A stretch of DNA of 64,000 nt from Mesonia sediminis. Its GTDB lineage: Bacteria > Bacteroidota > Bacteroidia > Flavobacteriales > Flavobacteriaceae. Where the stretch lies: positions 248,001-312,000 of the forward strand of contig NZ_JBHULZ010000041.1 of assembly GCF_042684705.1 (NCBI RefSeq), given 5' to 3'. The number at the start of each line of letters is the position of its first letter. Within the stretch, counting starts at the first letter, position 1. The position numbers and the translations under genes are program-made. A model generated the notes under the pieces. That model was given only the letters and a program-made list of their open reading frames with translations, did not search any database and was not told where the DNA came from. Shown here one piece after another: positions 8,711-18,212 of the stretch.

Positions 8711-9552
8711 AAATTTTAGTTACCGGGGCAGCAGGGCAATTGGGGCAATGCCTTCAGGTTGCAGCCAAAAAATATACGACTTTAAATTTTTGTTTTACCG
8801 ACTCAAAAGAATTGAATATCGCTTCCGCGGAAGCGATTCAAAGCTATTTTGAAAAGCACAACTTTCATTACTGCATAAACGCAGCGGCTTATACCAATGT
8901 TGAGCAAGCAGAAACCGATATAAATAAAGCCTTTTTAATCAATGCAGAAGGGGTAAAGCACTTGGCCGAAGCCTGCCAAAAGCACCAAACTAAACTGATT
9001 CATATTTCTACAGACTATGTTTTTGACGGTGAAAAAAAATCGGCTTACACCGAAGAAGATCAGGTAAATCCAATAAACGTTTATGGCGCTTCTAAATTAA
9101 AGGGAGAGCAGTACATTCAAGAAATATTAAAAGAATACTATATTGTGAGAACCTCTTGGTTGTACTCACAATTCGGACATAATTTTTTTAAAACCATTTC
9201 ACAAAAAGCAGCATCAGGCGAAAGCCTAAAAATTACCACTCAGCAAAAAGGAAATCCTACCAATGCTAATGATTTGGCGGCAGCGGTCCTTCAAATAATC
9301 CTATCGCAAAAGAAAAACTATGGTATTTATCATTACAGTAACTTGGGCGAGGCCACTTGGTATGATTTTGCAAAAGCTATTGTAGAAAGGCAAGATAAAA
9401 AGACAATGGTGCAAGCTTCAAATGCCTATAAAACAAAAGCAAAAAGACCAGTAAATAGTTGTTTAGATAAAGGTAAAATCATTGAAACTTTTGATTTAAC
9501 GATACCTCAATGGGAAGCGAGTCTTACAAATTTAATAAACAACGAGTCTTAA
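8707..9552 (+). CDS. rfbD: dTDP-4-dehydrorhamnose reductase
   Basis: An SDR enzyme of 281 residues that reduces dTDP-4-keto-L-rhamnose to dTDP-L-rhamnose. It shows ILVTGAAGQLGQCL at the N-terminus, INAAAYTNVEQAE, STDYVFDGE and the catalytic YGASKLKGE. I chose the ATG at 8707, which overlaps the rfbC stop (ATGA), rather than the TTG two codons upstream; it gives the usual RmlD N-terminus. A perfect 20-bp palindrome lies inside the gene at 8818-8837. About 200 bp without genes follow. Confidence 0.95.
   Translation: MKILVTGAAGQLGQCLQVAAKKYTTLNFCFTDSKELNIASAEAIQSYFEKHNFHYCINAAAYTNVEQAETDINKAFLINAEGVKHLAEACQKHQTKLIHISTDYVFDGEKKSAYTEEDQVNPINVYGASKLKGEQYIQEILKEYYIVRTSWLYSQFGHNFFKTISQKAASGESLKITTQQKGNPTNANDLAAAVLQIILSQKKNYGIYHYSNLGEATWYDFAKAIVERQDKKTMVQASNAYKTKAKRPVNSCLDKGKIIETFDLTIPQWEASLTNLINNES
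8818..8837. repeat. Perfect 20-bp palindrome inside rfbD
   Basis: The half-site ATCGCTTCCG is followed directly by its exact reverse complement. Related half-motifs (TCCGCGAAAGCG or its complement) occur at about 29826-29837 and 36221-36232. This may be one member of a dispersed GC-rich palindromic word family. Confidence 0.7.
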
Positions 9553-9756
9553 AATAGCAAGTAGAATTCACTAAAAATAAAAGTGTATTCTTAGCTTAAA
9601 CTAATTTTTACGCTCTGCCTTAAGGTTTTCTTGGCTAGGTATTAACAAGAATGTAACGCTAGAGAAGGTATTTTTCTGCTATTTTAGACAAAACATAAGT
9701 AAAAAGGTGTGCAAAAGTCTTTTGTTTATGGATTAACCCTTACTTACAATTTTAAA

Positions 9757-10515
9757 ATGGAATTAAAAGAATACCTCCCCTTAATGATCGATGCGGCGCG
9801 AGATGCGGGCATACAGATATTAGAAGTATACAACGGAAAAGATTTTCAAATCCAAGAAAAAGAAGACTTAAGTCCGATAACCTTGGCAGACCAAAGAGCG
9901 CATAAGACAATTGTAAAGGCATTAGAGGCAACTGATTTTCCTATTTTGTCTGAAGAAGGTGCCGAAATTCCTTATGAAACTAGAAAAGATTGGGAATATT
10001 TCTGGATGGTAGATCCGTTAGACGGTACCAAAGAATTCATCAAAAAAAACGGTGAATTTACAGTCAATATTGCGCTTATACATCGGCAGAAACCTGTGCT
10101 GGGCGTGGTATATGCGCCAGTATCAGACCAATTGTACTTTGGTGGAGAGCAAATAGGAGCTTATAAATCTGAGAACACAGACCCCGAAACCGAATTGGAA
10201 TTGATTACCAATGAGAGCGGAACTATTAAAATTGTGGCCTCACGTTCGCATACCAACCAAGAGACTAAAGATTTTATAGCTGAATATAAAGATGCCGAAA
10301 CTCTGAGTATGGGAAGCTCTTTAAAGTTTATGTTGATTGCCGAAAGTAAAGCTGATATTTATCCGAGGTTTTCACCAACAATGGAGTGGGATACCGCTGC
10401 TGCACATGCAATCTTAAGAGGCTTGGACCTTGAGGTGATAAGCTTAGAAGATAAACAACCACTACGCTATAACAAAGAAAATTTGCGCAACCCTAATTTT
10501 TTGGTAGAGCGATAA
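9757..10515 (+). CDS. cysQ: 3'(2'),5'-bisphosphate nucleotidase CysQ
   Basis: A 252-residue inositol-monophosphatase-superfamily phosphatase that hydrolyses 3'-phosphoadenosine 5'-phosphate (PAP) to AMP. The metal-binding motifs are complete: LSEEGAEI (E66, E67), DPLDGTKEFI (D86, D89) and EWDTAAAHAI near 210. The KEFIKKNGEFTVNIAL block is specific for CysQ. I chose the ATG at 9757; the frame extends 16 codons up to a GTG at 9709 but those residues do not match the family. PAP arises from sulfotransferase or PAPS reductase activity, yet neither is in this window, so a link to sulfated polysaccharide is only a possibility. Confidence 0.92.
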   Translation: MELKEYLPLMIDAARDAGIQILEVYNGKDFQIQEKEDLSPITLADQRAHKTIVKALEATDFPILSEEGAEIPYETRKDWEYFWMVDPLDGTKEFIKKNGEFTVNIALIHRQKPVLGVVYAPVSDQLYFGGEQIGAYKSENTDPETELELITNESGTIKIVASRSHTNQETKDFIAEYKDAETLSMGSSLKFMLIAESKADIYPRFSPTMEWDTAAAHAILRGLDLEVISLEDKQPLRYNKENLRNPNFLVER

Positions 10516-10603
10516 AAAAGCTTCATTAAAGCTATTTGCCAAAACCGTTAATACCGAATATAAAAAACTAGTTGGTCCTACATTTGGTTAACTTTAAGTA
10601 CAT

Positions 10604-11935
10604 TTGCTGGGTAAAAACATCTACAATAGTATTTTGAAAAAGCAACTCATCAAAAAGCTTAAAAACACCAATCCCGATCAAAAAGATGTACTTAAGAAAG
10701 GTTTCTATTTTTTGATATTTAGAGGCGTGGGTATCATAGCCGGTTATCTTTTTACGCTCTATATTACCAATGTTTTCGGAGCTAAAGTAAACGGACTCAT
10801 AAGCTTGAGCTTTAGTGTTTTCATGTTTGCTAGTATTATAGGCAGGTTGGGTATTGACGTTAATTTTTTGCGCTTTTATGCCAAGCCAGAAAACTGGAAA
10901 AAAGATCCAGGATTATTTTACCGCGTGGTAAGCAAGTCTTTTTTAGTAAGCTTGGTACTTATGGGGTTGCTTCTGTGGGCACAAGACTTTTTTATTTTGC
11001 ATATTTTTAAAAAAAACCAATTAGAACCCTATTATTTTTGGAGTGTTCTAGGAATTCCTTTTTGGACCATCACCATGCTTTGTGCAGGAGCTTTGCGGGC
11101 CAAAGGATTAAACAACTGGTTTGCATTTTTCAATAATACAGGCCGTTTTTTGCTTACTATTCTACTTTTAGCTGTGGTTTATCTTTTTAGTACAGTAGCT
11201 CCCGTTATGCTTATTCAATTACATTTTTGGGCCCTGGTGGTATTGGCACTCATTGCATTTTGGGTAGTAAGTAGAGAGTTAAAGCAATTAACATTAAAAT
11301 CGGGAACCAACTCATGGCGTTTTTTACGGGAATCTTTCCCTATGTTACTCTCCTCAACCATTATGGTATTTTTGGGTTGGTTAGATACTTTTATATTAGG
11401 TATTTATGAAACCGATGAAAATATTGGTATTTATAATGCAGCACTAAAACTGGCGCTGGTTACCAGTTTTTCTATTGAAGCGATTAATTCTAGTTTGGCG
11501 CCTAAAATTGCAAACGCTTATGTAAATAACCTAAAGGAAAGGTTTTTAGGCTTAATCAAATTTTCTACTCGTTTAAACTTTAGCCTAACGGTTCTTATTG
11601 TTATGATACTTCTCGTTTTTAATCAATGGTTTTTAGGTATATTTGGAGAAGAGTTTAAAGCAGGTAGTATGGTTTTAATAATTTTATGCGCTATACATCT
11701 TATTAATAGTGCTGTAGGCTCGGTAGGAATCATTATGCAAATGACAGGTAAACAAAAACAATATCAATATATTGCATTCATATCTTTAGGTATTAACTTA
11801 TTGTTAAACTTTATCTTGATTCCTAGGTATGGAATAAACGGAGCGGCAGTAGCTACTGCCATTAGTTTATCGGTATGGAATGTATCTGGGTGTGTTTATT
11901 TAAAACGGAAAGAAAATATAAGAACCTATATATAA
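10604..11935 (+). CDS. Polysaccharide flippase (Wzx/MOP superfamily)
   Basis: A 443-residue integral membrane protein with about 12-14 hydrophobic helices and no soluble domain, typical of oligosaccharide flippases. The N-terminal FYFLIFRGVGIIAGYLF and the C-terminal GINGAAVATAISL resemble the MOP-family proteins that move undecaprenyl-linked repeat units across the inner membrane. The frame has a stop at 10595 and no ATG before the first membrane helix, so the TTG at 10604 is the best start. It is the only flippase candidate in the locus. Specific substrate cannot be read. Confidence 0.86.
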   Translation: MLGKNIYNSILKKQLIKKLKNTNPDQKDVLKKGFYFLIFRGVGIIAGYLFTLYITNVFGAKVNGLISLSFSVFMFASIIGRLGIDVNFLRFYAKPENWKKDPGLFYRVVSKSFLVSLVLMGLLLWAQDFFILHIFKKNQLEPYYFWSVLGIPFWTITMLCAGALRAKGLNNWFAFFNNTGRFLLTILLLAVVYLFSTVAPVMLIQLHFWALVVLALIAFWVVSRELKQLTLKSGTNSWRFLRESFPMLLSSTIMVFLGWLDTFILGIYETDENIGIYNAALKLALVTSFSIEAINSSLAPKIANAYVNNLKERFLGLIKFSTRLNFSLTVLIVMILLVFNQWFLGIFGEEFKAGSMVLIILCAIHLINSAVGSVGIIMQMTGKQKQYQYIAFISLGINLLLNFILIPRYGINGAAVATAISLSVWNVSGCVYLKRKENIRTYI

Positions 11936-12005
11936 CTCAGTTATTTAAATAAATGATTTTTAGTTACAATTAATAATTATATATAATCTTAATAAAACCA
12001 ACCAG

Positions 12006-15000
12006 ATGAAACACTTTAACCTTTTATTATTCATAGTTATTTTTATTAATAATATGAATGCACAAAATTGGGAATTAGAACATAGAAGTCCTTACGAATC
12101 ATTTAGGTTTTTTAATACTGCTGATGGATTAGCAGCGATAGTCAATGAATCAAGCAATGAATTAATTAGTTATCATTCATCAGCTTTTTCAGGATTAATA
12201 GTAAGAGTTAAAACTAATTTAAATAATGTGAATGATGTTAATTTACAAGAATTAGATTGGATTGATCTTGAGTCCCCAATGAGAGGTGGTGGATTTAATA
12301 TTACAAAAATAAATAATGAACATTATTTATTTGGTATGGGTACTAGAAGAAATGAATGCTCTGATTTCATCGGTGCTACAATCTTTGCAAAAAAAATTAA
12401 TCCGTCTACGGTTACAAGCTGGCAAAATCAAAATTCTCCTATAATTAGAAAACAATTAGATTTTAGTAACTTTGATTCTAGGGCTAACAATGGGATTGCA
12501 GATAGCAGTGGGAATTATTATTTTTGTAATGCTAGTGAAAAAAATATTTATGTAATAAATATGTTTAACAATCAAAATAATCCTATCAATTTAAGTTCTA
12601 TCTTTAACCTGAATAATAATTATATTAGAGAATTTAGAAAAATTTCAGATAATAATTATACTCATATTGTAGGCCTTGAAACAGGCGGTGAAAATATTGT
12701 ATATATAAGAGCTGATAAAGTTTCAGGAAATTATACTGCTGCTAAATATGAAATTGACTCTATTATAAACCCTCTCCAAATTAATAATAGGGTAATAAGA
12801 TTTGACAATGCATTTGACCTAGGTTTAACAAATACTGGTAATGCAGAGATGTTATTTTTAACTAATGATAATAATATATATTCTTTAAATTTTACGCAAA
12901 ATGTTGGTTTAACCAAAAATGGAAAAGGAGTTTTAAAGTATAATAATTCAGTTAACCCTTCGGACAATTTAGAACTTGTTAGAGGTCTATCTTATTCAGA
13001 TTCAGGTAAATGTTTTTTAATCCCAAAATCCTACTATAACACTAATAATGACAATCTTACATTTTATTTTGACGGGACCAATATTTCAAGTACTAATGTA
13101 AATATGGGCGGCATGATATTCGACAAAATTCCTACTATAAATGGTTTGTCTAATAATAATTACATTTTGACTCGTAATCATAAAAGCACTTTTGATACCG
13201 ATTTCGAACGAATTAGACTTTATAAAACTAACAACAATAATATTATTGACGATTTTGAATTAAATTTAAAACTTAATTTGACTACTAAAAATTTTCCTCA
13301 TGGCGGTGGTAACATAATTAATAGCTTAGCAATATTTGAAGATAACCTTCTTTATAATGAAATGAATTTTTTAAAATATAAAAATTTAAACACTAACTCG
13401 ATAGATAGTAAATATTTGCCTTTAAGCGCTACCTCAATGATTCCCATTGGCAATGATGAATTTATGGGAGGCATGTATTACGGTCCTTATCTTAACAGAT
13501 TTAAAATTGAAAACAATACAATTCTTCTTAAAGATTCACACTTGATTGATGATGATTTCAAAAAAATAAAATCTTTAGCATTTGATGGAAATATGGTATA
13601 TGTTGGATTATATCATAATTCTACATCTAATACGAATAATAGTAATATTTATAAATTTAATATTCAAGACCAAACCAATTCTACTTTAGATAATAATGAT
13701 GTTTTATTAAATATAGATGAAACTAATTTTGTTCCATCATTAAAAGTTGTTGAATATCCAAATAATCAAAAATGGTTATATGGATTGGCACAACATCATA
13801 GCAATGATGGATTAAAAAAATATAAATTATTTAGAAAAGCCTTGTCCTCAAATGAATCAGTTGAAGAAATCATACTTGAAGACGATTACGGATCTCTTAA
13901 AGATATGGCTGTTATTTCGGCTATAAATAATGAAATATATATTTATTTTATAACTCAAAAAAGTAATAGTGGAGATTTATTTAAAATTAAGATTACAAAT
14001 CCAGCCCTACCTTTGCAATCTTCTAATATTCAGCATTTAAGAAATTTTGATACAAAAGTGCCTATGAATATTAAATCATTTTTATCTAAGCATTTAATAG
14101 TTACTTTTAAATGTAAGGAAATTGGCTATATAACACAAGATTCAAACTCTTTTTTATTGCCGTTCAATAACATGCCAATACCAACTGATTTTCAGTCTGA
14201 TCTTGTGGTGATTAACAAAAAAAAGATATTCATAGGTACTAGGGAAGGTGTTGGAAATATTGACAATAACAAAGGAGGTGCTATTTATAAATTAGAACTC
14301 CCAGAATATATGGGGTTCTCTTATCAGTTTAGGGAAGATTGGGGCTTGCATCCATCAAATATTTTATCTGGTGATATCAACGGTGATGGTTATGATGATA
14401 TAATTGCTACCACTAGTGAAAATGGATTCATTAAATGGAATATTAAATTGAATACTCAACAGTTAGATTTTGATAATGAATATAGTTTCAACCTAGCTTC
14501 TGCAAATTCTGATTTTATTTTCTCAGGCGATTTTAACGGTGATGGTTTGGATGATATAGGCGTCAATAGGATTAGTGATCCCAACTCTGTAAATATTGGA
14601 GAATGGATTATCTTTATTAATGATGGAGATGGGGGCTTTTATTCATTTAATCAGTTTCGTTATAGTTGGGGAATGCAACCTGATAACATTACTACAGGAG
14701 ATTTTAATGGCGATGGGTATGATGATATAGCTATTTTCAAAATTAATGATGGTTGGTATATCAAATTAAACAATCAAAATAATGGTTTTCAATCGGGTCA
14801 TATCAAATATAACTGGGCTAGTAATCCAGATTTTATATTTTCAGCAGATTTTAATGGTGATGGGTATGATGATTTGGGGATGAAAAATTCAAATTTTTCA
14901 ATGGGAGACTGGATTGTAAGATTTAATAATAAATCTAACTCTTTTGAAAATCAAAAAAGGTATATTTGGGGAACATCTCCTGATTTAATAACCGTTGGTG

Positions 15001-15401
15001 ATTATAACAACGATAGTTTTGCTGATATTGCTGGAAATAGACATAATGATAACCAAAGCATGATATTAGGAGAATGGATATTCAGATTAAATTACGGCTA
15101 TTATTATACGGGTAATACCCTTGATTTTTTTGATCCAATTGGTTTTAAAAAACTACCTACTATTTCTTTGAATAATTTTAATTTTTTGGTTTATCCCAAC
15201 CCTTCTTTTAATAATAAAATTCAAATTACAAGCGAAGAGTCATTTAATTATGAAATTTATAATTATTATGGAAAAAAAATTAAAGAAGGTAAGAAAAATA
15301 AGAGTTATACCGTAGAAATTAATGGTTTAGAAAAGGGTGTTTACTTTGTTAAAGCTTATTATAAAGATTCAACTTTAACTAAAAAAATTTTAATCAACTA
15401 A
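12006..15401 (+). CDS. Secreted FG-GAP repeat protein with T9SS type A sorting domain
   Basis: A 1131-residue secreted protein. It has a signal peptide at 1-19 (ending NMNAQ), a long N-terminal region of no recognised family (to about 770), then at least five FG-GAP/VCBS-type calcium-binding repeats with cores GDINGDGYDDI, GDFNGDGLDDI, GDFNGDGYDDI, ADFNGDGYDDL and GDYNNDSFADI between about 785 and 1010. The C-terminus from about 1057 (FLVYPNPSFNNKIQI to KGVYFVKAYYKD) is a T9SS type A sorting domain, so the protein should reach the cell surface or medium by type IX secretion. The gene is markedly richer in A+T than the rfb genes and sits between flippase and polymerase genes, suggesting insertion or transfer. 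Confidence 0.88.
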   Translation: MKHFNLLLFIVIFINNMNAQNWELEHRSPYESFRFFNTADGLAAIVNESSNELISYHSSAFSGLIVRVKTNLNNVNDVNLQELDWIDLESPMRGGGFNITKINNEHYLFGMGTRRNECSDFIGATIFAKKINPSTVTSWQNQNSPIIRKQLDFSNFDSRANNGIADSSGNYYFCNASEKNIYVINMFNNQNNPINLSSIFNLNNNYIREFRKISDNNYTHIVGLETGGENIVYIRADKVSGNYTAAKYEIDSIINPLQINNRVIRFDNAFDLGLTNTGNAEMLFLTNDNNIYSLNFTQNVGLTKNGKGVLKYNNSVNPSDNLELVRGLSYSDSGKCFLIPKSYYNTNNDNLTFYFDGTNISSTNVNMGGMIFDKIPTINGLSNNNYILTRNHKSTFDTDFERIRLYKTNNNNIIDDFELNLKLNLTTKNFPHGGGNIINSLAIFEDNLLYNEMNFLKYKNLNTNSIDSKYLPLSATSMIPIGNDEFMGGMYYGPYLNRFKIENNTILLKDSHLIDDDFKKIKSLAFDGNMVYVGLYHNSTSNTNNSNIYKFNIQDQTNSTLDNNDVLLNIDETNFVPSLKVVEYPNNQKWLYGLAQHHSNDGLKKYKLFRKALSSNESVEEIILEDDYGSLKDMAVISAINNEIYIYFITQKSNSGDLFKIKITNPALPLQSSNIQHLRNFDTKVPMNIKSFLSKHLIVTFKCKEIGYITQDSNSFLLPFNNMPIPTDFQSDLVVINKKKIFIGTREGVGNIDNNKGGAIYKLELPEYMGFSYQFREDWGLHPSNILSGDINGDGYDDIIATTSENGFIKWNIKLNTQQLDFDNEYSFNLASANSDFIFSGDFNGDGLDDIGVNRISDPNSVNIGEWIIFINDGDGGFYSFNQFRYSWGMQPDNITTGDFNGDGYDDIAIFKINDGWYIKLNNQNNGFQSGHIKYNWASNPDFIFSADFNGDGYDDLGMKNSNFSMGDWIVRFNNKSNSFENQKRYIWGTSPDLITVGDYNNDSFADIAGNRHNDNQSMILGEWIFRLNYGYYYTGNTLDFFDPIGFKKLPTISLNNFNFLVYPNPSFNNKIQITSEESFNYEIYNYYGKKIKEGKKNKSYTVEINGLEKGVYFVKAYYKDSTLTKKILIN

Positions 15402-15956
15402 TTTTTTGGTCTTAAAAATAGTTAAAACCATGTACTACAGTGTATTGCACTTTCTTTAGTTTCTACCCAAAGCTATCTTTTTATTAAGATAGGTCAAAGA
15501 TGTAATTGTCATACCGTTTCTCGATTGACAATACATATAGTCTGGGTTACAAAATATCTTTACTAAGTACTTTATGAGAATATTTAATCCAAATTTGCAA
15601 TGCTGAGGTCAATAAAATTTTGAAAGAGATAAGTTGTTCTGACTATAGGTATATTGATTTGCTCAGAGGTTGTATGTTAGTATAGCAGTAAACTCAATAA
15701 ACTGAAATGTAGAACATCTCGTAATTCTGAATAAGAATTTACAAAACTAAATGACCGTTTTGTGGTCAGCCTTTTTTAGTTAAGTTATTATGTGGAGTCG
15801 AGTGCAGGATATATTACTAACTAAACGGTCAATGAGTGTTTGGAACATCATTGCTAGGATTCAAAGTGATAATTCAAATTTCATATATTGGAATAAAAGG
15901 GACTACTTTTAATTTCCAGTTTTAATAAACTTTCATAACAGAGATATTTAGCTTCC
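15402..15956. other. 555-bp intergenic region without a gene
   Basis: No open frame of useful length is seen on either strand. The only structure is a pair of inverted repeats (15746-15760 and 15823-15837) and, inside the left arm, a short hairpin TGACC-7 nt-GGTCA followed by a T run near 15771-15777 that could act as a weak terminator. The region is flanked by two AT-rich genes and may be a remnant of an insertion. Confidence 0.5.
15746..15837. repeat. Imperfect inverted repeat pair, possible mobile-element remnant
   Basis: ACTAAATGACCGTTT at 15746-15760 and the reverse complement of AAACGGTCAATGAGT at 15823-15837 match at 13 of 15 positions, with a perfect 9-bp core (TGACCGTTT). About 60 bp separate the arms. 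No transposase is present. Confidence 0.4.
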
Positions 15957-16928
15957 TTAATCACATTCAAAATCGTGTTCTTCGCCTATAATTAAAGATT
16001 CTGAGGGTTTATAACCAATTAAATTTATTACAGTACCAAAACTATTTTGATCTAAGGATTCACGTTTAATCATTCCCACATCCTCCATATATGTTTGCCT
16101 AAGGTTGTAACCTAAACTAAAATAAAGTCTTTTATAAATACAAGAATTTATAGAATAAAAGTTAATATTACACTCTTCTATAATTTCTACTTGTGAGTTA
16201 TTATCTGAATAGCTTGTTTCATTAAAATCAATAATGGTAACTTCATTTGAATCTTCTGTTTTTATTATTTTACCATTTTCAAACCTTAAAAAATATGAAT
16301 TAATTACCGTACTACAAGGATAGGCATACTCATAGTCTTCATGACCTTCGTAATAACGCTCCCACTTATAATACAATTCAGTTTCTTCAATCAAATAGTT
16401 TAGTTTATTATTAATGGTTTGTGATGAAACAATTTCTTTTTTTATTTTGTATGTCCTATAATCCAATGGATAATTATATATTTTAGTATAATACCAAATA
16501 TTTCCTACTTGGAATGGAAGGTAACTCTGAGGTGATTGTATTGTCTGGAATTCAAAAGTTAATTCTGCTTGATTATATGGGTTAATTTTAGCTATTACTT
16601 TTCCATTATAAGTTGTAAAACTCTCTAAATTATTTAAAGTATATTCGTTAACATTACTATTTTCTATTATCAAAGTATCATTTAGATAAAGGTCGTAACT
16701 TATATCATCACTTTCAACTCCATTAGCCAATCCATTTTCTGAGATACTCCAAGAAATTTTAACGCTATTATCAGTAATCTCTGAAATGGATATATTGAAA
16801 TCATCTGCTTGTAAAGAACTTATTTCAACATGATCATCATTTGAGCAACTAATTAACAAAGTTATAAATATAAGTAAGCATATTTTTTTAGTAATGAAAT
16901 TATAATGAAATTTGAATTTTATAATCAT
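15957..16928 (-). CDS. Lipoprotein with fibronectin type III-like domain
   Basis: A 323-residue protein with a lipoprotein signal: a hydrophobic helix then LLISCSN, placing the lipidated cysteine at about residue 28. Residues about 38-130 resemble a fibronectin type III domain (the blocks ITDNSVKISWS and YTLNNLESFTTYNGKVIA). The rest, including IWYYTKIY and a tyrosine-rich part, matches no family I recognise. The only ATG start overlaps the 5' end of the divergent polymerase gene by 24 bp. It is AT-rich, like its neighbours, and faces against the rest of the locus, so it may be an unrelated insertion. Confidence 0.7.
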   Translation of the reverse strand: MIIKFKFHYNFITKKICLLIFITLLISCSNDDHVEISSLQADDFNISISEITDNSVKISWSISENGLANGVESDDISYDLYLNDTLIIENSNVNEYTLNNLESFTTYNGKVIAKINPYNQAELTFEFQTIQSPQSYLPFQVGNIWYYTKIYNYPLDYRTYKIKKEIVSSQTINNKLNYLIEETELYYKWERYYEGHEDYEYAYPCSTVINSYFLRFENGKIIKTEDSNEVTIIDFNETSYSDNNSQVEIIEECNINFYSINSCIYKRLYFSLGYNLRQTYMEDVGMIKRESLDQNSFGTVINLIGYKPSESLIIGEEHDFECD

Positions 16929-18212
16929 AATGGTTTGAAAAAATTAACATATACTAAAATAAACAAAAAAGAGACTAAGCTTAAAGGTTTATATCTTTTT
17001 TTAATTTTAACCATTAATTTTACACTCTTACTAAATTTCTTAGGCGAAATTTTTAATGGTATATTTCAAATAGGTTTTACAGATGAGCTTGCAATACTAT
17101 TTACCTATTTTTTGGGTTTTATACTTCTATTTGCTAAGAAAAAAATAATAATATACCAGCCAGAGTTTATCATTATAGGCGCTATCCTTAGCCTAGTGTA
17201 TCTGCTTTTTTATTACAATACTTTCATTTCTTTTTTTTACGAGTACTATAAACTTTTTGTTTTTGCAGCTTTTATCCCATTAATGTCTAGTATTAATTAT
17301 AATAATTTTAAAAAAATACTTACTGTCCTTAAAAAACTCTTTATTGGTGTACTTGGATTAAACTTGTTGTTCATCATACTCCAAATAGTTACAAACAATC
17401 AAGTTTTAGCCTGGGTGGGTTATAGCGAATTACGTGTAAGCGGTTGGGAGAAAGTTGGAAGATATACAGGATTATTTGATGTAGGCACCTTAGGCGCCAC
17501 CGCTTTGATGATGTTAATTATAAATGAGTTGTCTGAAAAAAAAGATAAAGCTTATTTTATATTAATCGGTTTAAGCGTAATTTCAATACTTGCCTCTAGT
17601 TCTAAAACCAGTTATATAATATTTTTTGTTTGGATTTTAATCTACTTTAGAAAATACCTGATTAAGTATATTTTAAAAATCACCTTAGGTATAATACTGT
17701 TTTTAAGTATTGTAATTCCATACACCTATGAAGCCATACTTTCTAAAATTAAGCAATATGCTTATTTCATTGAAATGTTAGATATGCCGCATTTAATAAA
17801 TTTAGGAGTGGTTGAAATGAGAGCTATGTTTTGGGCTCAAGCTATACATATATTTAAAAATAACCCTTTTGGGTTGGGTTTTGGTACTTTTGGAGATGCG
17901 TCCTCAAAGTATAACCCTGAAGCATATAAGATGTCTGCGAAATTATGGCCAGAAAGATATGTTTATTTATCGGATTCCTCTTTAGCTCATCTAATTGCTG
18001 AGCAAGGGGTAATCACGTTCATTTACCTTTTCCTAATTAGTGTTCCTTTTTTCAAGGCAAAAAAATGGTCTCATTTAGGATGGATGATGTTAGTATTTTA
18101 TTTAATACAGATACCTTTTACAATGGGTTTTTCTGCGGGTACTTGGCCTTTTTTATTTGCTTTGGGTTATGCGATAATTTATTATGAAAATAAATTCAAA
18201 AAATATGATTAA
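16905..18212 (+). CDS. O-antigen polymerase/ligase-like membrane protein (Wzy candidate 1)
   Basis: A 435-residue protein with about 11-12 membrane helices and a large loop near 315-355, the layout of Wzy polymerases and O-antigen ligases. The loop block NNPFGLGFGTFGD followed later by SSLAHLIAEQGVI is like the conserved GxGxG...H...E(Q/L)G pattern of the family. Start uncertain: the ATG at 16905 overlaps the divergent lipoprotein gene by 24 bp; an in-frame TTG at 16935 would avoid this. Its stop overlaps the next start. Whether it polymerises repeat units or ligates chains cannot be decided from sequence. Confidence 0.78.
   Translation: MKFEFYNHNGLKKLTYTKINKKETKLKGLYLFLILTINFTLLLNFLGEIFNGIFQIGFTDELAILFTYFLGFILLFAKKKIIIYQPEFIIIGAILSLVYLLFYYNTFISFFYEYYKLFVFAAFIPLMSSINYNNFKKILTVLKKLFIGVLGLNLLFIILQIVTNNQVLAWVGYSELRVSGWEKVGRYTGLFDVGTLGATALMMLIINELSEKKDKAYFILIGLSVISILASSSKTSYIIFFVWILIYFRKYLIKYILKITLGIILFLSIVIPYTYEAILSKIKQYAYFIEMLDMPHLINLGVVEMRAMFWAQAIHIFKNNPFGLGFGTFGDASSKYNPEAYKMSAKLWPERYVYLSDSSLAHLIAEQGVITFIYLFLISVPFFKAKKWSHLGWMMLVFYLIQIPFTMGFSAGTWPFLFALGYAIIYYENKFKKYD

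Noticed and set aside
9709..9756. GTG start 16 codons upstream in the cysQ frame
   Set aside because: The added residues do not resemble CysQ and the ATG at 9757 gives the normal family N-terminus.
14360..15030. Regularly spaced similar DNA segments that could look like a repeat array
   Set aside because: They encode the in-frame FG-GAP motifs of the secreted protein, are not identical and have no constant spacer, so they are not CRISPR or satellite DNA.
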